This document shows positions 21,793-33,850 of a stretch of DNA of 64,000 bases, piece after piece (the first letter of the stretch is position 1; every line of letters starts with the position of its first letter). The stretch is from contig JAACJP010000003.1 of NCBI GenBank assembly GCA_013368375.1, forward strand, positions 1,736,001-1,800,000. The letters run 5' to 3'. A model generated the notes under the pieces. It did not search any database and was not told where the DNA came from. It was given only the letters and a program-made list of their open reading frames with translations. The DNA is from Tricholomella constricta (Eukaryota; Basidiomycota; Agaricomycetes; Agaricales; Lyophyllaceae). The position numbers were made by a program, and so were the translations under genes.

Positions 21793-22424
21793 TGCCACGG
21801 ATAATGCAACTTCTGCTTACCCAGAAAATCTGAGGTCGAGTAGGTGGGAGGGGACTTCAGATTTTCGGGCGAGACTAGAAGGGGTGCGGGGTCTCACCTT
21901 CGTCACGGAGACAAGGGAGCTCGATCATGATCGAGGGGAGCAGTAGCAAGATGGGGAGTAGATCCGTGTACGCGCTGAGCGTCGCATCTTGTTCCCTGCG
22001 TAAGTCTCGCGGGCCGAGCGGGCGGAAATGGGCGCGTTACCTCAATGAAGGGCCTACCGATAAGCATATACGGCGGTTTAACTGGAGTTAGTGAGCAAGC
22101 GGTGAACGACTCGCCCATTGCCGTTCGGCCGGGGACTAACTTTTGACTCTGCCCTATGTATCCTTTTTTCTGGAGGGGCCTATCGATATGAATCTGGCTG
22201 TAACGTACCGGAGATTGGACTTATGTAAACTTGTTTAAACTCGATCAATTTGGGCCTTGTCCTGGCGGCAACGGGGCGTGACTACGAGGACGCTGGACTT
22301 GGACGCTGAACAAGCAGGTTTTCTAATTCTGGAGGGCCTCTACATATAGCGCTGTAAATACAATTAACGCTGCATTTACATGGCAGCCCACTAAAAAGGA
22401 CAATCGACACTGATGCGAGAATAC
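21793..22424. other. Intergenic region with no recognised gene
   Basis: Non-coding by inspection; frames are short. A short repeated phrase (cagaaaatctgaggtcgag / ttcagattttcggg) near 21830-21870 suggests a small foldback. Confidence 0.5.
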
Positions 22425-22710
22425 GTCAATCCAATTGGACCAGAGACGTCAGCACATCCCCACCCCACATCCAATGTGAGAAGAAAAAGTCATTCCGGAC
22501 AGCCATCCACACGAATACGCTCCCACCACCCAAAGATAAGCGTGAGCCTGATTGACCGTATCTATCCACTCGCGTTCCCGCGACACACGAATCTATTCCC
22601 CCACCACACACCCAACAATTTCATAGCCAATGCAAGACACAGATCGACCGAACCCAAAGGCGCACGACGAGCTCTACGAGGCTGGGATAGTCCTCCGGCG
22701 GAAGGTCATG
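22425..22710 (+). pseudogene. Duplicated promoter and exon 1 of the carboxymuconolactone decarboxylase gene
   Basis: 22430-22629 matches, in inverse orientation, the region upstream of the CMD gene at 42611, including ccaatgtgag/attcaatgtgag and the cctgattgaccg/cctgattaaccg block. The exon 22630-22710 reads MQDTDRPNPKAHDELYEAGI then VLRRKVM, differing from the intact gene at only a few residues. A donor (gtacgcc) follows, but no later CMD exon is present. The promoter and first exon are therefore a partial duplicate, possibly still transcribed. Confidence 0.75.
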
Positions 22711-22997
22711 GTACGCCGTTGACTCCGTGTCATCTCAATCGTACTTAATTACGAAATTTACTTTGGGTCAAGATTGAGGAGACTGGGGTAGGTGGGGTGA
22801 CGAGGGGAGGGTGTAGAAGCGAGCAGCGAGGTCTACGTAGAGATTTACGGGCTTGATAGGATTCTGGTTACTTACATAGACTTTGAACAAAAGGGAAAAG
22901 GTCACCACGAAAGAGCTGGTCACACGGTCACGTGCAATAGATGTCGGACTCAGATCAATGCCCCTTAACTTGGGCTTGAACTTGAACTTGAATTTGA

Positions 22998-24079
22998 ATG
23001 GCGAATACATGGACACCAACTCCTCTTGCTCTGGGCACAGGGATACCCGTCTTCCAGTACGACAATAGAACAATCTCCACTGAATCCGGATCCGAAGCTT
23101 TTGAGACAGGCATCAGCCATAGAGACAATGAGCGCTGCATTGTCTGTGGGGTCCCTAATCCCCTCGAGTATGTGCATATTGTACCTAAAGAGGAAGACAA
23201 GAGGGTGTGTGGTTCTTATTACTCATCTTCTCAACCATAACAAACTCTTCCAGTGGGAGTTCTTGCGAGCGAAAGGATTGATCCCTTCAAGGGCCAAGTC
23301 TGTGGTTCACGAGCCAAGGAATGGTATCCTTCTCTGTCTAAACCACCAGGTAGGATTTGAGAGGCATCAGTTCTACATCCGTTGGGTCCCTACAGTATGT
23401 TTTCATTCACTCCAATTTTTGTGTTACTAACTCACTGGTGGGGAACCCCTTTACTCAGTTTCAGCGCTTCATATTCATCAATCACTCTGCAAGCAGTCAT
23501 CTGGAGAAATACCATGGTCGTGCAGTCCGATTGTTTCCTGATGACTCAAGGACACCATTCCATGGTTCCTTTGTTGACCATGAAATGCGTGTCAGAGGTC
23601 AATACCCCTATGGGCCAGAGTTTGTAGATCGCCCAGTCAACCTTCCAATTCAATGGCAACCCTGGATTGATGATATCTTTGGTAAGGACAGTGGAGGAAG
23701 TCACAGCAGGGATGGTGGGAAGGGTAGAAGGGGCCAGAAAAAGCATACCAGTGATGATGAGATGGAGGACATGTCTTTGACCGTCGTATCGAAGCACACA
23801 GGCCAACAGGATGGCCACGACGACACCCAGTTCAATGCGCAACTATCTCAGCAACCTGAAGTGCTCAGCCATCTCCAGCCATCCTCCCAGGAACCAGCCA
23901 CTAGTATCACTTTCATGGACCCAATGGCGAACCCAGCCGAACTCGAAGCTATAATGTGCTCTGCTCGCCAACAACCGAATTGGAGAGCAGCTATGATAGA
24001 AGGTGAAACATGGGAGGGGACTGCGATTGAGAATATAGAGAAGTACAACCGACTGAATCCCCCTGCTGATGCACCTTAA
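22998..24079 (+). CDS. HNH-type nuclease domain protein, copy A
   Basis: Three exons from ATG 22998: MANTWTPTPLALGTGIPVFQ ... RCIVCGVPNPLEYVHIVPKE, then WEFLRAKGLIPSRAKSVVHE and PRNGILLCLNHQVGFERHQF, then FQRFIFINHSASSHLEKYHG, PFHGSFVDHEMRVRGQYPYG and a low-complexity acidic tail ending at 24079. CxxC with EYVHIVP, PRNGILL and LNH are the HNH_2-type metal/nucleic-acid motifs seen in a large Agaricomycete family. The usual second histidine after LNH is glutamine here, so nuclease activity is uncertain. Introns are GT..AG and phase-compatible. A paralogue with the same upstream region lies inverted at 46163-45055. Confidence 0.7.
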
Positions 24080-24259
24080 TTGTGTCCATAGCTGAATTGT
24101 CTGTCCTCTTGTTTCATCTTCTTGCAATCATCCAGTTTACGACATATTTCATACCAAAAACCCTTAGGTGCTCAAGAGCAATCATGAAAAAGTAGTAATT
24201 GTATAGTTGTCAATTAAAATTCAATTAGCTGTAACTATCCAACAATATCGTAAGAAGGC

Positions 24260-25845
24260 CTCAAGCGAGGGCGTAAGCTCGAGGGATTTGTCTTCTGACT
24301 CCTCTTTGTTATCGTGCAGCGGTGGTCTTGGTGGTCATCTTGCCCTTGCCTTTGTCGATCTTGGCATGCGGCACAGACTGGGGTTCTGGAGTCGGTGGCA
24401 CGCGGCGGCGGTGGCAAGCGTGTCAATGACTGACTGACGCCGAGACGCCACCGCGTGCCTGCGAGGACGGCGAGCTCATGAAAGTTACGCGTGATGGCGC
24501 TGTGTCAGGAGGGGATGTCCTCTGGGTGGCCGTTGAAGAGGGCGGCGGCGTGGTATGCAGCAGATGTATGTGCAGCATTGAAATGGCGGTGGGAGAGGAG
24601 GTGGCGGGAATGCATATGAGGGTTGGGAGCAGGGTAGGAAGCTGAGAGGGTGTGGTAATGAAGAAGATGGGGGGTCGTTGGTCTTGTCCCGGGAGGGTCG
24701 ATGGTGTCGATGGGCATGAAGGTTCGGGAACAAAAGGCAGGGACAGGTCGAGGTCGGCAAAGGTTAGAGGGCGAGATTGGGGTAGAGTGTTATATGAAGA
24801 CACAGCATAGATGATGGTCGAAATATCGGTGAATATGTTTTGCAGATGGTTCTTGGACATCGAAGCACATCGAGTTAGGTTCGGCACCTTGCTTGGCGGG
24901 CTTTTGGGCTAAGGTTGCATTGAGCAAAACGTCCACAGCGCTTCGGGTTCCACAGACAGTATGGTGACGCTTGCCATATGCACTGCACGGCTTTTGGCCT
25001 CGATCCAGGTCGTCCATGCTAAAGGTAGATGAGATTTCAGCCTGTAAGACATAGAAAGTGACATGCCTTCCAAATCGCCTTCTGCTTCGTCCCAAGCCTA
25101 GACAACACGATCCTCCACTCTACAATTGCTTTTTTCCGCAAATTGGACTACAAAGTCCCAAATCTTCCTCACCAAGAACATCTTGTCCGAAACCTCCTCT
25201 GACTCTCCCTCACCGGGTGACTGCGTCAGCCACACACCCAAATCATGTGCCTCGCCCCCCGTTGGTCAATGCACACCACTAGGATCCACTTTCCGCACGG
25301 GCTCACTTTGCAGGAACGTGTTGTGGTCCATGACGTCCAGAGGCGCGTGCACGAACAAGACCTTCTTGTAGACAGGGCGTGCAAGCGTCAGCACCAGTTC
25401 TTGGAAGTACTTGCGCACGCGCTCCCCAAATTTGAAGAACCGCCGCAACATCAGGCGGTCCACGGGCACCGGGATGCGGTTGTAAATCAAGCCGCAAAGC
25501 AGTTCAAGGTCGGAGAACACGGAGGCGGGGTTGCCGATGTTGCCGTGGATCAGCCTGCTATGAACTGGCAGTGGATCTGAGCTTCAGAGTATGTTTTTAG
25601 GGCTTTTTTGACGGCGGAGAAGACTTGGCGGAGGACAGGCGAGGTGAGTGTCAGTGTTACGATTGGGGTGACGATGAAGAAGATGAGGCATGATTGGGAG
25701 GCGGGGAGGTTGGTCATGAGCGGGGCTGTTGTGTCATAATAAATGTTAGGGCACTGATGAATGGGTAGACGTTGGAAACACTTGCCCAAGGACTTGCGGA
25801 ACGACGAGTCAAATCGCACGGGGTGGATGCCCGCTGGCAGATTTA
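24260..25845 (-). pseudogene. MED13: Mediator complex subunit 13 C-terminal fragment
   Basis: Minus-strand exons read LPAGIHPVRFDSSFRKSLGK, VTLTLTSPVLRQVFSAVKKA and LKTYSEAQIH; then ELLCGLIYNRIPVPVDRLML, RRFFKFGERVRKYFQELVLT and LARPVYKKVLFVHAPLDVMD. Farther on come PTLICIPATSSPTAISMLHI and a frame reading ITRNFHELAVLAGTRWRLGV. These match the C-terminal (PIWI-like) part of Med13, which links the kinase module to Mediator. Segments are out of frame, the block between 24.9 and 25.2 kb does not match, and the N-terminal two thirds of a very long protein are absent. It is a decayed partial copy. Confidence 0.7.
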
Positions 25846-26571
25846 AAGGACAGGACCAAGATGCCTGGGATGAAGTATGCGACCGGCCAGGCGTCTGGCC
25901 CTTCCTCTAACACCTCCTTTCTTCACACCACCCGCCCCCACACCCACACCTCAGTCAGTTCGTCAGTCGCCCAGCATCCACACTACAATAGCACTGAGCA
26001 GATTGTCAAAGAGCACATGTTGCCTCTGTGCATAAACTGCATGCGCCAGTGAATATTTAGAGAGCCATGAGCCATATTAGATAGACACACAGACAAGCTG
26101 CCAGAAAAAAAGAACTGACCTTATCTTCTGCTCGTCGGTCCAACCGATGTAGAGAATTCAACTGATGTAGAGACAACAAAGCAAGTAGGATGGGCAACCC
26201 ACACAGTGGATTTCAGAGCTCTAAGTCTCCGAAACCACTCCCAGATGCTCCCACTGTGGAGGCTGGTCTGTGTGTGTTGGTGATTGAACACCTGGCACCT
26301 GAACGGAGGACACAAGCGTGATGCGTTGTGGGAATTGAATCTTATCTATCACTGTCATGTTCTCAGCGCAACAGTATTACATCGTTCGTTGAATATTTCA
26401 CAACATCGCATTGCAATTCTGTTCGTAATCTCTAATGTTAACAATTTGCCCAAGCTTAAGGTTTACAGCGTACAAGCCATTATTTCTACAATCACCCACA
26501 GGTCCAAAGGTCAAAGGTTTTATGCATCTCATGAGGTTATTGTGTACCGTATCTGCACTGCGTTTTCGAAC
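25846..26571. other. Intergenic region with the inverted dispersed repeat
   Basis: Contains the 26158-26303 copy of the repeat also found at 14181-14340. Otherwise no coding sequence is seen up to the end of the GH63-like gene. Confidence 0.55.
26158..26303. repeat. Dispersed repeat, inverted copy of 14181-14340
   Basis: Shares aagtaggatgggcaaccca and gctcccactgtggaggctgg with the reverse complement of the copy at 14.2 kb. Both copies end close to a gttcaatc/gttcatgt phrase. Confidence 0.75.
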
Positions 26572-29500
26572 CTATAAAGCATCAGGGGAGAGATCGCCTA
26601 AGGTGTGTACTGAATCAGCATAGGCGCTGTAAGCGGATTTGGCGTCGTCGCCCGCCTCGGAAACAGCATCTGCCACCTGTGGCGCGGAAAATGACATTTA
26701 GCTTGACTTCAAAACAAACAAAGAAGGATACTCACGTCATCGAAATAATGATGAGCGATACCCCGGGGGGCTAGCGAGATAAGGATTAAGATGGCGCGAA
26801 GGAATGATGGGAATGAATGGCTTACTCTTCGGGGTCTTGGGCAGACGGCAGCTCGCTCCGCTCTGGAGAATATGATACGCGACAAGGCCGGACCTAAAAA
26901 TGACCTGTCTGTCACCGAAGAAGTCGGGAAGAGTGAACGAAAGACTTACCAGCCAGTCTGATGCGACGCTCCAAGGCCACGACCATTGTCAGCATGGAAG
27001 AACTAGAAGGAAAATAATTTAAACCAACATCCGACGCCTTACACGAAAATCGCGCACCTCGTAGAACCAGACATAATCGCGGAAATGAGGATCATGGTCA
27101 AGCTTAGCGTTGCCTCCATTTGTCGCGCGGCGGCCTTCCATATCACGGCCAAAAATATGAATTATGCGATGTTGGATCTCCTCCGCCACGGCAACTAGGT
27201 TCATGTAGTCGCCACTACCAGTGGGGCATTCTACCTGGAATGAAGAGCATCGATATTCAATCATTGTATACGGTCAAGCTTTTTTAGGTGTATTTTACCT
27301 GCAAGTCATCGCCATAATACTGGTAGAACCGCTGCAGACTCTCGATGAGCAGGAAATTCGTGGCCAGCCCTGTCAAGTACGCGATTTGAGCTACATGAGG
27401 AGAAAATACCAGGGATACACACTCACAGATCGGACCTCTCCAATTCGAATTGCCACCAAACATGCCCGATTTTGAATCTCCAGGCCAATAACCCACCTCA
27501 TAGCGCTGACCATTCACATCCATACCCCAAGGGTGTTCTTTATGTTTCTTAGACAAACTATATGAGCAAAAACACACATGAGCGTAGTCGGGAAATCAAA
27601 GTAGGAAAAACGCACGATCTGATTCCATGCTCGCTCAAAAACTCGTCCTCGTCCAGCATCTTCTCCAAGATGCTCACCAAGCGCTCCTTGCTTGCTAACG
27701 CCAGCAACCTCCTCTGCCCCTTCCCGCCGACTACACAGCACCGGGTGTGTGTCATTCAATCAGACATCCTCTCCCTCGTTCACATAAAAGGGGCTCACAC
27801 ACCTTTCATATTCGCCATATTCCTTGCCGACACATCGGGGCGGTTGTTAGTGAACCACTCGACGCGTTTCTTGAAGCCCGGGAAACGGTTGAGGACCGCG
27901 GGCTCGAGCACGAGCGTCGCGTAGAGGGGAATGAGCCCAACGAGGCTGCGCACGGGGAGCTGCATAGCGTTTCCCGGTCCGAACTCAATCGCATCGTAGT
28001 ACAGCCCATCCCGGTCGCTCCAGAGGCTAATTTCGTCGTCGCCTTCTTTGTAGGTCATGGCGTCCGCGATGAAAATGAAATGCTGTGTATAAGTATTGCG
28101 TGAGTCGGCTAAGCCATGAGCTGGAGGTAAAATGGATAGACCTCGAAGAATTTGGACGCGATGTCCTCGTAGACTGGATTGTGCTTAGCGAGCTCAAGGG
28201 CAATGTTCAACCTTGACCAAATCAGCTTCTTAGCCACCGAAGCAGAAATCCAGCGTACATATTCAGGCAATAAAATGCCATCCACGCCGTCCCGTCAGCC
28301 TGTCGCAACGTCCCGCCAGTCGGCAGGGGCTCCGAGCGATTAAATGCACCGATATTGTCCAGCCCGAGGAACCCACCCTCGAAGACATTGTTGCCACCCT
28401 GGTCTTTGCGATTTACCCACCTAGACCGGAACACCCAGGTCAGAGAGCGGCTACGCATACATCTAGGCGGGTTTTACCAAGTAAAATTCAATAGCAGCTT
28501 TTGAAACACGCGCTCAAGGAACGGCAGGTCTTCCTTTCCGGTCAACTTGCGCTCGATCTTGAACACGCGGAACGTCGCCCTGTCATACGCCGATTAAGGC
28601 CATCAGAGAGAGGAGCAGGAACATGTAGAAGTGAAATATACCAAGCATGCACAGGCGGGTTGACGTCGCTAAAATTCCACTCGTAGGCAGGGATCTGGCC
28701 ATCGGGCTTCATATACCATTCCCGCGTCAAGAGATCAAGCTGTGACTTTGCGAATGCAGGATCGACGACGGCCAGGGGTATGCAGTGGAACGCCGTGTCC
28801 CAGGCTGCGAAGAACGGGTACTCCCATCTGCAATACGGCCGCGAAATCAACAAAATATAGATATATGCGCGTTAAACATACTTGTCGGGCATGGAAAGGA
28901 TGTCCTCAATATGCATATGCCTCCATTCCTGTCGGATATCAGCATCAAGAGGTAAACCCAGCAGAAAAGCACAAGAAGCACATACCCTATTCCGCACAAA
29001 CTTTCTCTCTGGCGGAGGCTTCGGCTGTCCAGGATCACCTTCAATCCACTCCTTCTGAATGAACCTATAATACTGCTTTGTCCACAACATGCCCCCCAGT
29101 GCCTGTCGCATGATTTGCCTCAAATCATCACTGATCGGACCCATCATAGTCATTCCATAGAACTCATCTGCTTCCTGCCTCCTCTCCTCCACTGCGTCGT
29201 CGAACAGCACCTCATCCTCGAGCGTCGGGTCCTTCCCCAGGCGCGCCGGAGTGATTTTGAGCCTGACGACGGCACACCCGCCCTTGCCTGGAACGTCAGA
29301 GAAGACATACTGCGCGGCGGCCTTGGTGCCCTTCTTCTCAGGGTTGACGTAGGTGGGTGTTGGGGGGAAGGGCGTGCAGGGCCCGGACTCAGGGACGTTG
29401 GGGGCCTCGGTGCCGAAGGAGGAAGCGGTGCGGGATCGGATACGCGGGGAAAAGAAAGTCTCCTCGCGGGATTCTGAAACTGGCGGGCGGTGCCCTGGGA

Positions 29501-30761
29501 TGATGTGGTCGTGGAATGCGTCTTTGACGTAGAGCGTCTCATTCGTTCCACCGTAGAGCCGGCTGAAGTTTGTGTTGTTTTCGGTGAAGAGTAACTGAGG
29601 CTCGACTGCGGCGAGGTCAGGGTCGACTTCAAAGTTGGTGGAAGCTCCTACGGGAGGGGGTGACGGGAGACAGTAGAGGTGCGTTTTGCCTAGGCTAGGG
29701 TGGCGCGCTGTGATACAGCCTACCTGATTATCGTCTGGGCCACGGACTGAGCCTGTAAGAGACGGCATGGGAGGCTTGTCGATAGGCCACGACCAGGTAT
29801 TAGGAAACCAGAACTGAGGGATAATATGGAGGGTCGCAGGATCGGGCCCACGGTTGTATGTCGTGATACGGACAAAGACGCTGTCAGGGTCATCCGCGTC
29901 TTTTGCGTACTATAAATATCATAATTAGAAAGCAAAAAATGGCATTCGAGAACACTGACCTCGACGAAAACATCCCAATAGCGATCCTGGTCAAACGCGT
30001 CGGTGTCCAAGATTTCGTACTCAGTAACTTCGCGATCTCGTCGCTGATTCTCAGCCACGAGTTCCTCGTAAGGATACCTTCTCTGGGGGTACTTGTACAA
30101 AAACTTCATGTAAGAGTGTGTCGGAGTTGAGTCCAGATAGTAGTATAGCTCCTTTACATCTTCACCATGGTTGCCCTGATGTCCAGTGACACCGAAAAGA
30201 CGTTCTTTGAGGATGGGGTCCTCCCCATTCCAAAGCGACAAAGCAAAGCAGAGGCGTTGGTGGTTATCGGAGATCCCAGCTATGCCATCTTCACCCCAGC
30301 GATATGCGCGAGAACGCGCGTGTTCGTGAGGGAAATGGCTCCAGGCATCTCCATCTGCGGAATAATCCTCGCGTACAGTCGCCTGTCGTGAATGAAGGAA
30401 GTGGTTAACGTTCAATCACAGATCGTGCCTTTGGACTCACCCATTGCCGATCGCTCAGATAAGGACCCCATCGTTTCCAGTGCTTATCTTTCTTTCCATC
30501 TTGAAACAACCGGTACTTCTCCGCGCCTTGATACTCTCCACCCAATTGTTGCGCCAGTCGTTGGCGGTGGGTCTGTGCCTCTGCCGTATCCTTCGGCGAA
30601 GAGTCCGACGACTTCCCAAGCTTCGGTGGTGGAGTGGGTATTGGAGGCGGTTTGGGAATCTCAATGGTGAGCGCTGGTTCACGATCTTGGGGCGGTTGGG
30701 AATCAGAGGGACCACCTCTAAAAAGCTTGTTCTGGACTTTTTTAAGAGCATCGGATGCCAT
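26572..30761 (-). CDS. Glycoside hydrolase family 63-like protein (yeast YMR196W-type)
   Basis: Start [17 protein letters not shown] at 30761; about fifteen introns. Order: proline-rich N-terminus (to [13 protein letters not shown]); core with [71 protein letters not shown]; then the alpha/alpha-barrel with [18 protein letters not shown] (acid Asp in WDTAF), [54 protein letters not shown], and [20 protein letters not shown]. The last exons give [18 protein letters not shown] and stop TAG at 26572-26574. No signal peptide is visible, so it is likely cytosolic, unlike ER glucosidase I. Family members trim glucose or act on glucosyl/mannosyl glycerates; the substrate of this fungal branch is not established. 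It appears intact. Confidence 0.85.
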
Positions 30762-33700
30762 CGTGATGGCGATACTGAAGACTTAAACTTTCGAGGCTGT
30801 GTATAACGGCGAGTAAACGGGCGAGTTCGCTGTATATCAGCGATGAGAAAGCAAAGGTTGAAGGGAACGCGGCTGAACGCGGCATCAGCAAAATCGTGAG
30901 TATCTGTTATTCCCAGGTGAAATACACCAGAATGATGGCAAAAGATAAGGTCATATAATTTGTCATAATGGTATATAAGTTGTTCATCAGGAAGGTATGG
31001 AATTGACAATGGTACACAAAGCTGATGTTGACTGTATAAACATTACACCTACCTGATGAAAGGATTGTAAACCTGCAACTGCCTGATACTACATTGGCAA
31101 AACTGTCCCCTCGGCAAATCGTTTGATGGAGAGATGAAAAAACGGTCAAGTCCATTCACACTCCGCTTCAAATTTACCGATATGCCACGTCGCCTTTTTC
31201 CTTCAATCTCTCTGCTCTCCATATGCATCGAGGCCCGCTGCACGCTCGAATAATGTTCTTTTTATCATGTTTTGGGCAGATGTTTCTTCTGATGCTCGTG
31301 ATCCACCATGTATCATGATTGCCTGTTCTGTTGGCACCCCCTTGTCGGGCACGAGCATCTCCCTTTTTTTTTTCTTTGTCAAACTTGTCTCGCTCAATTT
31401 CCTGGCTCGATTTCCTTCCAAGCTACTAACCGCATCTGCTCTTGATGCTGCCTTGTTTCATGTTAGGCCATAGTGTGGATTGACCAATTATCAGGGTCAG
31501 CTCGAGAGTCTAATCCAGGTGCTTCGTCTTTTTTTCTTGCCTTTGCGTCCTACTAACATTTACTTCCTCAGTACAGTTACACTCCGAAGCACTTGACCTC
31601 CACTTGAACATGTTGTCGCTCTACTGTCGGCCTCGCGTCTCATTTATGCGAACTTATCTTGACATTGTGAGTTTTTTTATATATCCTATACGCACACTAG
31701 CTGACGAAGTGAACTCAAGATGCCCGCATTGTCATGATGAATAAGTCACCACTAGTCTCTTCTCGGGTCAGAAGCTTTGCTTGATAACAGGTTAATTGAC
31801 CACCCAATCTCGAAGCCCGTTGAAGTGTACTGTGGGTTGGAAGGTGTCTAGGAGGGTGGGCTTGGTTATGTACAACAATAACATCTAATATATTGCTTTC
31901 CTCCATGATCTACTTTAAGGCTACATCGAGCTCGAGAACAATTATTAAAATGCAGCCGCAGCAGCGCGAGATGTGCTCATTCTACAATGGTAGCTAATGG
32001 CAAAAAAACTTTGTCAATGTCCATAATCTTGTGACCATTGTCAATAAAATGGTCCGTTATAAGGCCTGGGTGAAATTTCACTGGGCATATGGACTTTATG
32101 CAGATTATGTGGTACATAAGGCCTTATCCAATCCTCCCGAATTTGCTGATGGGTGTTAACAGCCAGATAAATGGGGCGCGTTGATGACGTCATCATTCGC
32201 CAAGTCCGATCTTTCCCAACCTACCATGTTCTTCTTCTACAGCTGCTTTCAAGTTCAAAAGGTTAACTATCGAATTGCCACGACAAAATCTCCGGGTAAA
32301 ATTGGAAAGCTATAACATGGCGAGTCTTTGAAGTTTGCATCGAAGGGCTCATAAATCTTTATCGGAATGAGGACCTGAAAAGCTTGAACTAACCTGGTTC
32401 GCGATAATAGGATGAGTAATCTTGTTTGGGGAAGGCCTTCTGATCTACGCCACAAGTGGCGGGCTAAGCTAACTCGCTTGATGATACTTCACTTTTCTCT
32501 CCAGAAACTCATGCAATCCAGCCATTCGTTTTTTTGCGTATGGTTGCAATAAAAAAATTACTCATCTCTGGATTACAGCGCTCTTCCTTATCGACGGAAT
32601 TATATCTCTCACTAACTACTGCCATGGTCGGCCTCCTCCATCTGCCACTGTTAAATCGACCGTCCATATTTTTCCTTCTTTACATGTAGGACAACTTCGT
32701 TAATCTTGCGATCATGTCCATGATGGAGGGGATGGGATACTTCATCTTATCCCCTCCATCTTAAGATCCTTGTGCTTACCATCGGTCATCTTTCAAGTCG
32801 ATTTCGCTATGCGTCTTCGTTGACGGCCGTAAGCATTATTTACCTCCTACCACTGGCGTCAATGTTCCGACCATCCACCTCCAGTACGCATGGCGGGGTT
32901 TATTGCAGTGATGGCGACACTGTTCGCAGAACTCGCGATCGAAACGTGTGGAGTAAGAGTGGGTAAGGTGGCAATAACACCCGACAGACCAGCTTCACGG
33001 ATGGGATGGGATGGGATGATGAAGACCAGCTTCGCGTTTTGTGAGAACCCTTACAGCACCTTTTATAGGCCTCGATCATCTACATAACGTATAGGCGACC
33101 CTGAGCTGTATTTGTATATAAAAATGACGTTACAATTTTATGTCGAGGCGGACAGGATCGACATCAACCCTGAGAACATCCTCACTCATTCATCAAAGAC
33201 CTCTTCAAAATGAAACAAAAGATATTTCAACACGTGGAGAGAATAGTGTAGGCAGAATATCGGTGCATCATATATATATAATATGTGTGTGTGAGTGTGT
33301 ATATGTGTGGTGTATATGTGGTGTGGTGTGGGGAGAGATCCAAGGCGAGAGGGATAGAGAGAGATAGAGAGGGAGGGAGGATGGACAAAACAGAGAGCGA
33401 AGCGACAAGAATAACGTCCAGGTGCGTATATAATGCTGCGAGTGGGATGGGTAATAAAGAAAAGAAAAGAAAAGATTGGGAATGAATAGAATGAAATGAG
33501 GATGAGGATGATGTAGATACATGCGATGGAGATACTGATACTTCAGAGGCAGGCTCTGTCGATGCAGGGAGAGGGGGGGGATAGTGATAGCTGGGATATA
33601 ATATGATAGTGTGATTGAATGAAACGAGACACGTAAATTGGGGAAATGAGGAAACTGGTGAACCCGCACGCGGAGAGGCCAGCAAGAAAACAGTAAGAAA

Positions 33701-33850
33701 GGAAAGGAAGGTGAAGGCATACCATGCCTTCCCGGGGGGAGTTACTTCGTTCGGCGCTGCAGAACTGGGGTATTCGTTTTTCAGAGACGGCAATAAGAAG
33801 AGAAGAGAATGAAAACGAGAGTGAGACGGTGGGGGTGGGGGTGTATGGGT
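30762..33850. other. Long intergenic region with one weak coding-like patch
   Basis: Three kilobases between two minus-strand genes. At 31494-31670 a plus frame DQLSGSARESNP, a GT..AG intron, then QLHSEALDLHLNMLSLYCR and PRVSFMRTYLDI resembles two exons of an unrecognised protein, without start or stop. The remainder, including T-rich 31360-31372 and AT-rich 32000-32100, shows no protein-like frame. The last part is the probable 3' untranslated region of the RhoGAP gene. Confidence 0.45.
33265..33380 (+). repeat. TG/TATG and GA-rich simple repeats
   Basis: A run of tatatata, tgtgtg and gtggtgt units followed by gagagagata/gagggagg. Simple-sequence DNA downstream of the RhoGAP gene. Confidence 0.85.

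Noticed and set aside
33227..33793. 188-codon Ser/Pro/His-rich minus frame downstream of the RhoGAP gene
   Set aside because: It is the translation of TG/GA simple repeats in the probable 3' untranslated region.
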